64,000 nt of DNA from Competibacter_A sp002352125. Lineage in GTDB: Bacteria > Pseudomonadota > Gammaproteobacteria > Competibacterales > Competibacteraceae. The notes under the pieces are model-generated. The model made no database searches. It saw nothing but the letters and a program-made list of their open reading frames with translations, and had not been told where the DNA came from. Shown piece by piece: positions 57,430 to 64,000 of the stretch. Position 1 is the first letter of the stretch. Each line of letters starts with the position of its first letter. A program made the translations under genes and the position numbers. The DNA is taken from contig DAOROA010000021.1 in NCBI GenBank assembly GCA_035441325.1, positions 8,218-72,217 of the forward strand, read 5' to 3'.

Positions 57430-58797
57430 CTAAACGATTTCGGAAGAGGGCGCAAAAGTAGTTTGGTTGGAGAGGGGGTCTGGCGCATTTCGAGTTTTGC
57501 GCGCGGCGGCGATTTCTCGAATGTGGTCTGCGAAATCGGGATAGCGATCTAAAGTGCGGGCGAATTCGTCCCGACCGAGCAGGAACAGGTCGCAGTAATC
57601 GATGGCCCGAACCGTCGCGTTGCGTGGAGTTTGGTCCAACAGCGCCATCTCCCCGAAGAAATCGCCAGTCCGCAGCGTCGCGATCACTTCGTCCGTCGTC
57701 GATAGAATTTCGATGGTGCCGTGCTGGATGATGTACAGAGCGTCGGCTGGATCACCTACCCGAAAGAGAACTTCTCCTGGTACTGCCACTCGCGGTTTGA
57801 GCGCCAGGATGATTTCTTCTACCGACCGCCGTTTGGCACCCTTGAAAAAGGGTACGCGGTCGATGAGCGCAGCGTGCAAAGACAGAACGATTTCGGCTCG
57901 CAAAGTCGGAGGCAGAGTCGCCAATACCGTGCGGTCGTCATAGTGATGGCGGCTTTCCCAAAGATGGTGGTAGTAATCCCTGACCTTTTTGCGCAATGGC
58001 TTGGGGATTTGATGGTAGCGCATGAATGCTTCAGCTCGATCTACCTTGGTCAGATGACGTTCTCGTTCGGCGTCCATGCGAAACAGCAGCGTGGCCACAT
58101 TGCCCAAAACGAAGCCGAAAAAACCTACCCCCACCATCATCACCAGAGAGGCATACATCATTTGCGACAGCGTCACTGGATGAACGTCGCCATAGCCGAC
58201 TGTGGCTAGCGTGGTGATAGTCCAATATACGGCTTGCCCGTACTCGAATATTTTGTTTTCGCTAGGTCCGGTTGCACCGCTACCGAGCTCCACCCAGCCG
58301 CAGGCGAACAGGTGAACCATCAGCGGTAACAGTCCAGCCAGCGAGCAGAGTCGCGCGGCCACCGGATGCAAGGAATCCAAGCGTTGCAGGAATTGCCAAC
58401 CCATCCAGAACCCCCTAATCAGGGGCAGCTTGACGAAGTAGAGAACCGTGGCGGCGTTTCCCAAAGTCGGCTCGGCCACGCTAACCAGCGGCAACGCGGC
58501 CAGCACTAGCACCAGCACCGATCCGTGTCCTCGCCGAGCGCGTTTGAGCCTGCGCCAAGCCGATAGTCCGGGTAACAGCAGCAGAATCAAGGTGCTCAAA
58601 TCGAAAAGGAAATCTGCCACCGATGATCGAAACGCCATCGGGAAGGCAAACCGAAGTGGTATCCAAATCCCGCCGATCAAGGCGGCGAAAATCCAACAGG
58701 ATTGGATCAGATTATTTCCAGACATCGCCGCTGTTAGTAGTCGACGAGGCCGCGCGAGAGGAATCGCGACGGATGATGGCTGGGGATTTGCGGCCAT
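57430..58797 (-). CDS. Potassium-channel-like protein with cyclic-nucleotide-binding domain
   Basis: The 455-residue protein has five or six membrane helices (about 15-270), with the pore motif TTLATVGYGDVHPVT (selectivity filter TVGYGD), then a C-linker (HLTKVDRAEAFMRYHQIPKPLRKKVRDYY) and a CNB domain (RVAVPGEVLFRVGDPADALYIIQHGTIEIL, GDFFGEMALLDQTPRNATVRA). The CNB phosphate cassette GEMALLDQTPRNATV is well conserved, so cAMP or cGMP binding is likely. The start at 58797 is 3 bases after the stop of the ComB-like gene, giving a tight two-gene unit. Confidence 0.88.
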   Translation of the reverse strand: MAANPQPSSVAIPLARPRRLLTAAMSGNNLIQSCWIFAALIGGIWIPLRFAFPMAFRSSVADFLFDLSTLILLLLPGLSAWRRLKRARRGHGSVLVLVLAALPLVSVAEPTLGNAATVLYFVKLPLIRGFWMGWQFLQRLDSLHPVAARLCSLAGLLPLMVHLFACGWVELGSGATGPSENKIFEYGQAVYWTITTLATVGYGDVHPVTLSQMMYASLVMMVGVGFFGFVLGNVATLLFRMDAERERHLTKVDRAEAFMRYHQIPKPLRKKVRDYYHHLWESRHHYDDRTVLATLPPTLRAEIVLSLHAALIDRVPFFKGAKRRSVEEIILALKPRVAVPGEVLFRVGDPADALYIIQHGTIEILSTTDEVIATLRTGDFFGEMALLDQTPRNATVRAIDYCDLFLLGRDEFARTLDRYPDFADHIREIAAARKTRNAPDPLSNQTTFAPSSEIV

Positions 58798-58799
58798 CG

Positions 58800-59504
58800 T
58801 CAACTGGCTTCGGTTCTTCTGATCGGCACGGCTTCGATCACGCCGTCCCGCTGCTCGGCGCGCAGGGCGAAATCCACCATGTCTCGCTGGAGACACAGGA
58901 CGATGTCTTCTTTTGGCAGGTGGGGGTTATCGGCGTCAAGATATTTACGGGCGTTGTGGTGCGCCAGAATCTCGATGAGGGCAGCAGCGTGATCGTAAGG
59001 TTTGCCGCTCAACAAACTTTCCAGGTAATCCGCGCAACGCTCGTCTTCCGGTGCTGGGACGGTGGCCCGACTGCCCATTGCTACCAGACTCAAGATCGCC
59101 GGATTGCGTTGGCGGATGTAGGCAGCGGTCGCCCGAGCGTTGAGAAAAGAGGCTAGCAGCACTTCGTCCGCTCGCGCTAGCGCCGCCGGGACGCCGCCAA
59201 CCCCGGAAGTGGACCGATGGATGACGGTCCGGTCACGAAAGCGTTCCGCCCCGGCCTGAAGAATGCGGTAGGGGGAGTTGGTGAGGTCGAAGCCAGGGAT
59301 AGGATCTTCGTTATAAGATCCCACCAGCAACGCATCACCCCGCAGGGTGAAGCAGCGTTCGATGTCGTTTTCGAGCAGGAGGCGAGCGGTTCCCAAGTGG
59401 ATCAGCAAGGGTTCGCTCGAAAAGGAGCGGAATACGTCGATGATGACCGCCAAGCCGCTTGCGGCGCTGGCCCCTGCCGCCAAGGAGAGTCGTCGAATTT
59501 CCAT
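58800..59504 (-). CDS. 2-phosphosulfolactate phosphatase-like protein (ComB family)
   Basis: The 234-residue protein has LAVIIDVFRSFSSEPLLIHLG, LLVGSYNEDPIPGFDLTNSPYRIL, TVIHRSTSGVGGV and VAMGSR, matching the ComB family fold. ComB removes phosphate from 2-phosphosulfolactate in coenzyme M synthesis, but bacterial homologues outside that pathway have no known substrate; no other coenzyme M gene is here. It starts the minus-strand unit with the channel and lies 80 bases from an FNR-type box. Confidence 0.8.
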   Translation of the reverse strand: MEIRRLSLAAGASAASGLAVIIDVFRSFSSEPLLIHLGTARLLLENDIERCFTLRGDALLVGSYNEDPIPGFDLTNSPYRILQAGAERFRDRTVIHRSTSGVGGVPAALARADEVLLASFLNARATAAYIRQRNPAILSLVAMGSRATVPAPEDERCADYLESLLSGKPYDHAAALIEILAHHNARKYLDADNPHLPKEDIVLCLQRDMVDFALRAEQRDGVIEAVPIRRTEAS

Positions 59505-59583
59505 CGGTGCGCTATTTGTTTCGACTTTGCCAAAAAGGATAGCGGATTCGCGAAAACTTATCTTTATATTAATAATTAACTGT

Positions 59584-59597
59584 TTGATTTAAATCAA
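59584..59597. promoter_or_regulatory. Perfect FNR/ANR-type box
   Basis: TTGAT-TTAA-ATCAA is a perfect match to the FNR/ANR consensus, inside an AT-rich promoter region between the divergent ComB-like and diaA genes. A TATAAT on the plus strand (59602-59607) lies too close for activation and would be overlapped (repression); on the minus strand the box could fit an activated promoter for the ComB-like/channel unit. Confidence 0.55.
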
Positions 59598-59685
59598 TAT
59601 TTATAATTTCATAGCCGAATGGCTACATCTGGGTTGCCGAATGCGTTAAGCTTTTTCGGTCATTGTACCTCACCGGATAGTTGTT

Positions 59686-60282
59686 ATGGATTTGCTCCAG
59701 CGGGTGGATCGACACTTCGCCGCCAGTTTCGAAGCCAAGCAGCGCACCTTGCGCGCGATGGGGCCGCAGATCGTGCGGGCCGCCGAACTGATGGCCGAAC
59801 GATTGCGTCGAGGCAACAAAATCCTGGTTTGCGGCAATGGCGGCTCGGCTGCCGATGCCCAGCATTTTGCCGCCGAATTGGTCAACCGCTTCGAAATCGA
59901 ACGACCGGGGTTGGCGGCGATAGCGCTGACCACAGACAGTTCGGCGCTAACCTCCATCGCCAACGATTACGCCTTCGAGCAGGTGTTTGCCCGGCAGGTA
60001 ACAGCTTTGGGCCGTTCGGGAGACGTGCTATTGGCGATATCGACCAGCGGCAATTCTTCGAACGTCATGGCCGCCGCTGCCGCCGCCCGAGGGCTGGGTC
60101 TTGCCACCGTGGCGCTAACCGGCCGTGATGGTGGTCGCATGGCCGAAAAATTCATCGCAGAGGACATCGAAATTCGAGCGGCCGCGGTGGCGACAGCGCG
60201 GATTCAGGAAGTCCACATCCTGGTTATCCATTGCCTCTGCGATTTGGTGGACGAGTTGCTGTTTGGTGAGGGGCAGTCATGA
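59686..60282 (+). CDS. diaA: SIS-domain protein, DiaA/GmhA family
   Basis: The 198-residue SIS protein shows NKILVCGNGGSAADAQHFAAELVNRFEIERPGL, ALTTDSSALTSIANDYAFEQVFARQV and LLAISTSGNSSNVMAAAAAARGLG, common to GmhA (phosphoheptose isomerase) and DiaA (DnaA-initiator-associating protein). The coupling to a BON lipoprotein (DolP/YraP) with a four-base overlap is the diaA neighbourhood, so I prefer DiaA; catalytic residues of the isomerase are not excluded. Confidence 0.8.
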   Translation: MDLLQRVDRHFAASFEAKQRTLRAMGPQIVRAAELMAERLRRGNKILVCGNGGSAADAQHFAAELVNRFEIERPGLAAIALTTDSSALTSIANDYAFEQVFARQVTALGRSGDVLLAISTSGNSSNVMAAAAAARGLGLATVALTGRDGGRMAEKFIAEDIEIRAAAVATARIQEVHILVIHCLCDLVDELLFGEGQS

Positions 60283-60860
60283 TGTTGGGAATGATGCGGC
60301 TAACAAGTGCAATACTGTCGATAATGTTGTTAAGCGGTTGCGCCGGCTTGTTGATCGGTGGCACGGCGGTCGGTGTCAGCGTGGCGCACGACCGGCGTAC
60401 TACCGGTACTGTGATGGATGACCAGACCATCGAATTGAAGCTCTACGACGCGTTGAACCAGCAGTTGCCGCCGGGCAATCGAATCAGCGCCACTTGCTAT
60501 AACAGCACCGTTTTGCTAACCGGCGAAGCGGTATCCGAAGCGGCGCGGCAGCGGGCCGAAATGATTGCTCGCAGCGTTACGCCTCCGGTCCGGGAGGTCT
60601 ATAACGAATTGGTGGTCGGACGACCCAGGCCATTTTCTGATCGGAGCAACGATGGATTGCTCACCGCCAAAGTTAAAACTGCTTTGTTTCAGATAAAAAT
60701 CAACGACTTCGATCCGACTCGTGTCAAGGTGGTGACGGAGCGAGGGGTGGTTTATCTGATGGGTTTGGTACGGCCAAACGAAGCGGATGCTGCGGCCAAC
60801 GTCGCCAGCCAAGTGGGCGGCGTGCGCCAAGTCGTGACGTTGTTCGAGTACGTCAACTGA
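60279..60860 (+). CDS. dolP: Outer-membrane BON-domain lipoprotein DolP
   Basis: The 193-residue product has a lipoprotein signal with lipobox LLSGC (Cys at about residue 21) and two BON domains (DQTIELKLYDALNQQLPPGNRISATCYNSTVLLTGEAVSEAARQRAE and LLTAKVKTALFQIKINDFDPTRVKVVTERGVVYLMGLV). DolP supports outer-membrane integrity. It overlaps diaA (ATGA) and so is translated with it. Confidence 0.88.
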   Translation: MMLGMMRLTSAILSIMLLSGCAGLLIGGTAVGVSVAHDRRTTGTVMDDQTIELKLYDALNQQLPPGNRISATCYNSTVLLTGEAVSEAARQRAEMIARSVTPPVREVYNELVVGRPRPFSDRSNDGLLTAKVKTALFQIKINDFDPTRVKVVTERGVVYLMGLVRPNEADAAANVASQVGGVRQVVTLFEYVN

Positions 60861-60926
60861 GCGGCTCTAGCTTTACCTTTCCCACTGGCGGAAGAGGGGT
60901 TGAGAAAGAGAGCTTCCTTCCCTGCG

Positions 60927-61331
60927 CTACTTCACGATTTTTAGCGTTGGTTTGCGTTCGGGACGGCTCGGAGGCTTGTCTGGTTGAGGTGCACCGGATG
61001 GAGATGGGGGGCCGCCGCCGCCCTGCTCTTCGCTAAAAGCCATGCCTTGGCCGCTTTCGCGCGCATAAATGGCCAAGACGGCCAAGATAGGGATGCGGAC
61101 GGTACGGGCCACACCGCCGAAGCGGGCATTGAATTCGATCTGGTCGTTGCCCAAGCGTAAATCGCGCACGGCAGCCGGATTAATGTTGAGCACGATTCGC
61201 CCTTCTTGTACGTGCTGTTTGGGAACTTCCACGTCCGGCAATTCTGCGTTGACCAGAATGTGCGGAGTCATATGATTGTCTTCGATCCACTCGTAGAGCG
61301 CGCGAATCAGATAAGGCCGGGTCGAGGTCAT
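60927..61331 (-). CDS. sspB: ClpXP protease specificity-enhancing factor SspB
   Basis: The 134-residue protein begins TSTRPYLIRALYEWIEDNHMTPHILVNAELPDVEVPKQHVQEGRIVLNINPAAVRDL, a clear SspB ssrA-tag-binding domain, and ends with a proline-rich linker and RKPTLKIVK, the short ClpX-binding tail. It delivers ssrA-tagged proteins to ClpXP. The usual neighbour sspA is absent between petC and sspB (only 106 bases apart). Confidence 0.92.
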   Translation of the reverse strand: MTSTRPYLIRALYEWIEDNHMTPHILVNAELPDVEVPKQHVQEGRIVLNINPAAVRDLRLGNDQIEFNARFGGVARTVRIPILAVLAIYARESGQGMAFSEEQGGGGPPSPSGAPQPDKPPSRPERKPTLKIVK

Positions 61332-61436
61332 AGCAGAAAATCGATTGGGATAAAGAAGAAATCCCCGAATGGATACGGAAAGCGGGAAAGAAACTCGCCG
61401 GAGAGCGGGCAACCCTCCGGCGAATCTGCGCCAAGA

Positions 61437-62180
61437 TCAATGCACGTCTTTCCAATATTCTTTCTTGAGCAGATAGAACACCACCGTAGCCAGTACCAAG
61501 AACAACACCACCCAAACCCCGATCCGCTGGCGTTCCAACTGGATGGGTTCACCGGCGTAGGACAAGAAGTTCACCAAATCCACCATTGCTTCCTTGAATT
61601 CTGGCGGACTCATGCTGCCCGGCTGCACCAGCTCAAAATCCTTGAGAACCTTCGATTCGTGGCCGTCGCGATCTTTGTGAACCTCGTAGATCGGTTTTTG
61701 CATGCCCTGTAGCTCCCACAAAACATGCGGCATGCCAGCGTTCGGAAATGCTGCGTTGTTTACCCCGAACGGCCGGGTCGGGTCCAGATAGAAGGTTTGC
61801 AGATAGGTGTAAAGGTAATCTACCCCGCGCGACCGGGCAATCAGGGTTAGATCGGGCGGAACGACGCCAAACCAGCGTTTGGCCTCGGCCTTTGGCATCG
61901 CGTTTTTCATCAGGTCGCCGACTTTGGCACCAGTAAAGACCAAGTTGTCCTTGACTTGTTCCTCGGTCAAGCCAATATCGCGAGCCATACGATTGTAGCG
62001 TTGATGTTCTAGTGAATGGCATCCCATGCAGTAGTTGACGAACAGCTTGGCGCCGTTTTGTAGAGAAGCCTTGTTATGCGGATCGATCGGCGCTTTCTGC
62101 AGCGGGTAGCCTTCTCCGCCGGACGCCAAGCTCAAAGCCGGCAGCACCAGAAATATCAGTGCAACGATGATTTTTTTCAT
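61437..62180 (-). CDS. petC: Ubiquinol-cytochrome c reductase cytochrome c1
   Basis: The 247-residue precursor has a signal peptide (IIVALIFLVLPALSLA), heme motif VNYCMGCHSLEHQRYNRMARD, the conserved PDLTLIARSRGVDYLYTYLQTFYLDP and PHVLWELQG, and a C-terminal anchor helix (IGVWVVLFLVLATVVFYLLKKEYWKDV). It passes electrons from the Rieske protein to cytochrome c. It is 2 bases downstream of petB. Confidence 0.94.
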   Translation of the reverse strand: MKKIIVALIFLVLPALSLASGGEGYPLQKAPIDPHNKASLQNGAKLFVNYCMGCHSLEHQRYNRMARDIGLTEEQVKDNLVFTGAKVGDLMKNAMPKAEAKRWFGVVPPDLTLIARSRGVDYLYTYLQTFYLDPTRPFGVNNAAFPNAGMPHVLWELQGMQKPIYEVHKDRDGHESKVLKDFELVQPGSMSPPEFKEAMVDLVNFLSYAGEPIQLERQRIGVWVVLFLVLATVVFYLLKKEYWKDVH

Positions 62181-62182
62181 TT

Positions 62183-63424
62183 TCAGGTCACCCTTTCCGG
62201 AACTGGCTTAGTTTTTTCGATGGCCGGCAGGATCAGCAGCACGGCGAAAAAGGCGAAATAAACGATGGTGCAAATCTGTGCCATAGAGGTGCGGGCCGGT
62301 GTAGTCGGCAAAGCGCCAAGATAGCCGAGGATCAGAAACGCAACCACGAATGCAACCAGCGCCAACTTGAACAGAAAGCCGCGATAGCGGATGGATTTCA
62401 CTGGGCTGCGGTCCAGCCACGGCAGGAAAAACAGCACGATGATGGCGGCGAACATGACCAGCACACCCCAGACTTGCGTGCCGGCAAAGGACGGTACCGC
62501 CCGCAACATGGCGTAGAACGGGGTGAAGTACCAGACCGGCGCGATATGCGGCGGGGTCTTTAAGGGGTCGGCGGGATCGAAATTCGGGTGCTCCAGGAAG
62601 TAGCCGCCCATTTCGGGCATGAAGAAGATCACCACCGAGAAAAAGATCAAAAACACCATTACGCCGACCAGATCCTTGACCGTGTAATAGGGATGGAAGG
62701 GAATCCCGTCCAACGGCTTGCCATCGGCACCTTTGACTTTTTTGATCTCGACCCCATCGGGGTTATTGGAGCCGACTTCGTGCAGAGCCATGATGTGAGC
62801 GACCACCAGCCCTAATATGACCAGCGGCAGAGCGATCACATGCAGCGAGAAGAAACGGTTTAGGGTGGCATCGGAGACGACGTAGTCACCGCGAATCCAG
62901 ATCGACAGATCCGGGCCGATACCCGGAATGGCGCTAAACAAATTGATGATCACTTGGGCGCCCCAGTAGGACATCTGGCCCCAAGGCAACAGATAGCCCA
63001 TGAACGCTTCGGCCATCAGGCACAGGAAGATCAGCACGCCGAAGATCCAAATCAGCTCGCGCGGTTTTTTGTAGGAGCCGTAGATCAAGGCGCGGTACAT
63101 GTGCAGGTAGACCATGATGAAGAACGCCGAAGCACCCGTCGAATGCATGTAACGGATCAGCCAGCCCCAATCCACGTCGCGCATGATGTATTCGACCGAA
63201 GCGAACGCATCGGCGGACGAGGGTTTGTAGCTCATGGTCAGCCAGATGCCGGTCAGGATTTGGTTGACCAACACCAACAGTGCCAGCGAGCCGAAGAAGT
63301 ACCAGAAATTGAAATTCTTCGGCGCGTAGTATTCGGTCAGATGCTCGCGCACCATCTTGGTCATCGGGAACCGTTCGTCGATCCAGCCGACCAGACCCGT
63401 CGTACCTTGTGTGTTCGCCATCAT
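62183..63424 (-). CDS. petB: Ubiquinol-cytochrome c reductase cytochrome b
   Basis: The 413-residue protein has eight helices and four heme His: YMHSTGASAFFIMVYLHMYRALIYGSYKKPRELIW and FFSLHVIALPLVILGLVVAHIMALHEVGSNNP, plus the Qo-site PEW-like region IAPVWYFTPFYAML (PVWY instead of PEWY). It overlaps petA by four bases. It is a full-length, unsplit cytochrome b. Confidence 0.94.
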   Translation of the reverse strand: MMANTQGTTGLVGWIDERFPMTKMVREHLTEYYAPKNFNFWYFFGSLALLVLVNQILTGIWLTMSYKPSSADAFASVEYIMRDVDWGWLIRYMHSTGASAFFIMVYLHMYRALIYGSYKKPRELIWIFGVLIFLCLMAEAFMGYLLPWGQMSYWGAQVIINLFSAIPGIGPDLSIWIRGDYVVSDATLNRFFSLHVIALPLVILGLVVAHIMALHEVGSNNPDGVEIKKVKGADGKPLDGIPFHPYYTVKDLVGVMVFLIFFSVVIFFMPEMGGYFLEHPNFDPADPLKTPPHIAPVWYFTPFYAMLRAVPSFAGTQVWGVLVMFAAIIVLFFLPWLDRSPVKSIRYRGFLFKLALVAFVVAFLILGYLGALPTTPARTSMAQICTIVYFAFFAVLLILPAIEKTKPVPERVT

Positions 63425-64000
63425 GCAGTCTCCGGGTTAACGCCAATCAGTACGCGCGAATCGCTGAGATACCGATAGGCCGGTACCTCCATGTTCGACG
63501 GTGCGGGGACACCCTTGTAGACCCGGCCGGCCAAATCGAAGCGAGAGCCATGGCAGGGGCAGAAGAAGCCGCCTTTCCAAGCCGGACCCAGGTCGGCGGG
63601 CGCCACGTCGGGCCGGAAGGTGGGCGAGCAGCCAAGGTGGGTGCAGATGCCGACCAGCACCAGCACTTCGGGCTTGATGGAGCGGTAGGCGTTCTGGGCG
63701 TATTTGGGTTGCTGGCTGGCCATTTCGGAATTGGGATCGAGCAAATCGCCCTTGATGGCCGATAGGTCGTCTAGCATTTTTTTGGAGCGTTTCAACAGCC
63801 AGACCGGTTTGCCGCGCCATTCGACGGTCATCATGGCGCCTTCTTCCAGCTTGCTGATGTCGGCTTCTACCGGCGCCCCCGCAGCCTGGGCGCGCTCGCT
63901 CGGCGACCAGGATTTCAGAAATGGAACGGCGACGAACGCCACGCCTACGCCGCCGACCACAGTAGCCGTAGCGGTCAGAAATCGGCGTCGGCCGAGATCG
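63421..64000 (-). CDS. petA: Ubiquinol-cytochrome c reductase Rieske iron-sulfur subunit (N-terminus cut by window)
   Basis: The frame runs off the right edge. Visible from the edge inward is DLGRRRFLTATATVVGGVGVAFVAVPFLKSW, a Tat signal with a membrane helix. The Rieske domain follows, with cluster ligands CTHLGCSP and CPCHGSRFD and the flexible region VPAPSNMEVP. It is the first gene of petABC. Confidence 0.94.
   Translation of the reverse strand, partial: DLGRRRFLTATATVVGGVGVAFVAVPFLKSWSPSERAQAAGAPVEADISKLEEGAMMTVEWRGKPVWLLKRSKKMLDDLSAIKGDLLDPNSEMASQQPKYAQNAYRSIKPEVLVLVGICTHLGCSPTFRPDVAPADLGPAWKGGFFCPCHGSRFDLAGRVYKGVPAPSNMEVPAYRYLSDSRVLIGVNPETA

Noticed and set aside
59602..59607. TATAAT as an FNR-activated promoter for diaA
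   Set aside because: The box centre is only about 24 bases before the expected start, unlike the usual 41.5; overlap would favour repression, so no activation is claimed.

Overview
The window is about 64 kb of GC-rich DNA from a gammaproteobacterium. The evidence is the gene content and order: parC, birA-coaX, bioH-bioC, diaA-dolP, petABC-sspB, an aa3 oxidase cluster with ctaG/SURF1/ctaA/ctaB, and a ccoNOQP-GHIS cluster. The FGE-kinase/PEGA genes and the NifJ module would suit an environmental lineage such as the Competibacteraceae, but that placement is inference only. No rRNA, tRNA, CRISPR array, prophage or intact transposase is visible.

Layout. (1) 1-9877, all on +: a seven-gene set. Two membrane Ser/Thr-kinase proteins with FGE-sulfatase-like outer domains flank an MCE-type lipid transporter (MlaE permease, MlaF-like ATPase, MlaD-like MCE protein) and a TPR lipoprotein, and a CsgG-like/PEGA-repeat exported protein follows. 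The MlaF-like protein has lost the key residues of Walker A, signature, Walker B and H-loop, so it looks like a pseudo-ATPase. (2) 9880-16700: malic enzyme, an exported degenerate EEP/PPC protein, a PEP-mutase/isocitrate-lyase family enzyme and an N-carbamoylputrescine amidase; a hairpin at 9941-9960 resembles the right end of an IS200/IS605 element. (3) 16800-18740: a graveyard of defence genes, with an internally deleted MmeI-like gene, Uma2, and a toxin-antitoxin pair whose PIN toxin is broken and joined to a second Uma2 tail. A further stub, BglII-like, lies at 29940-30188. (4) 18751-31885: parC, msrQ, a tandem pair of probable small RNA genes (21590-21835), a zinc-free alcohol-dehydrogenase-like reductase, a GltD-like/NifJ/DHOD-like redox module whose nifJ copy carries a 7-nt frameshifting deletion, and phosphoglucomutase. 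(5) 32010-38341: standalone DUF2126, comF, a small membrane protein, a diguanylate cyclase with a GSEEF motif, bioH-bioC.

(6) 38481-55667: a respiratory super-locus. The aa3 oxidase and its assembly genes (DUF2244, coxB, coxA, a 43-aa assembly protein, ctaG, coxC, DUF2909, SURF1, Sco-like, ctaA, ctaB) run directly into the cbb3 oxidase and its maturation genes (ccoNOQP, ccoGHIS), ending with a previously easily missed 33-aa membrane protein. (7) 55814-60860: birA-coaX, a K+ channel with a cyclic-nucleotide domain, a ComB-like phosphatase, diaA and dolP; a perfect FNR-type box lies at 59584-59597. (8) 60927-64000, on -: sspB, petC, petB and petA (petA cut by the window edge), the bc1 complex that would feed both oxidases.

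The most interesting leads are the kinase/MCE set with a dead ATPase, the tandem CU-rich-loop small RNAs, the 33-aa protein behind ccoS and the series of defence genes that keep both ends but lack the middle.
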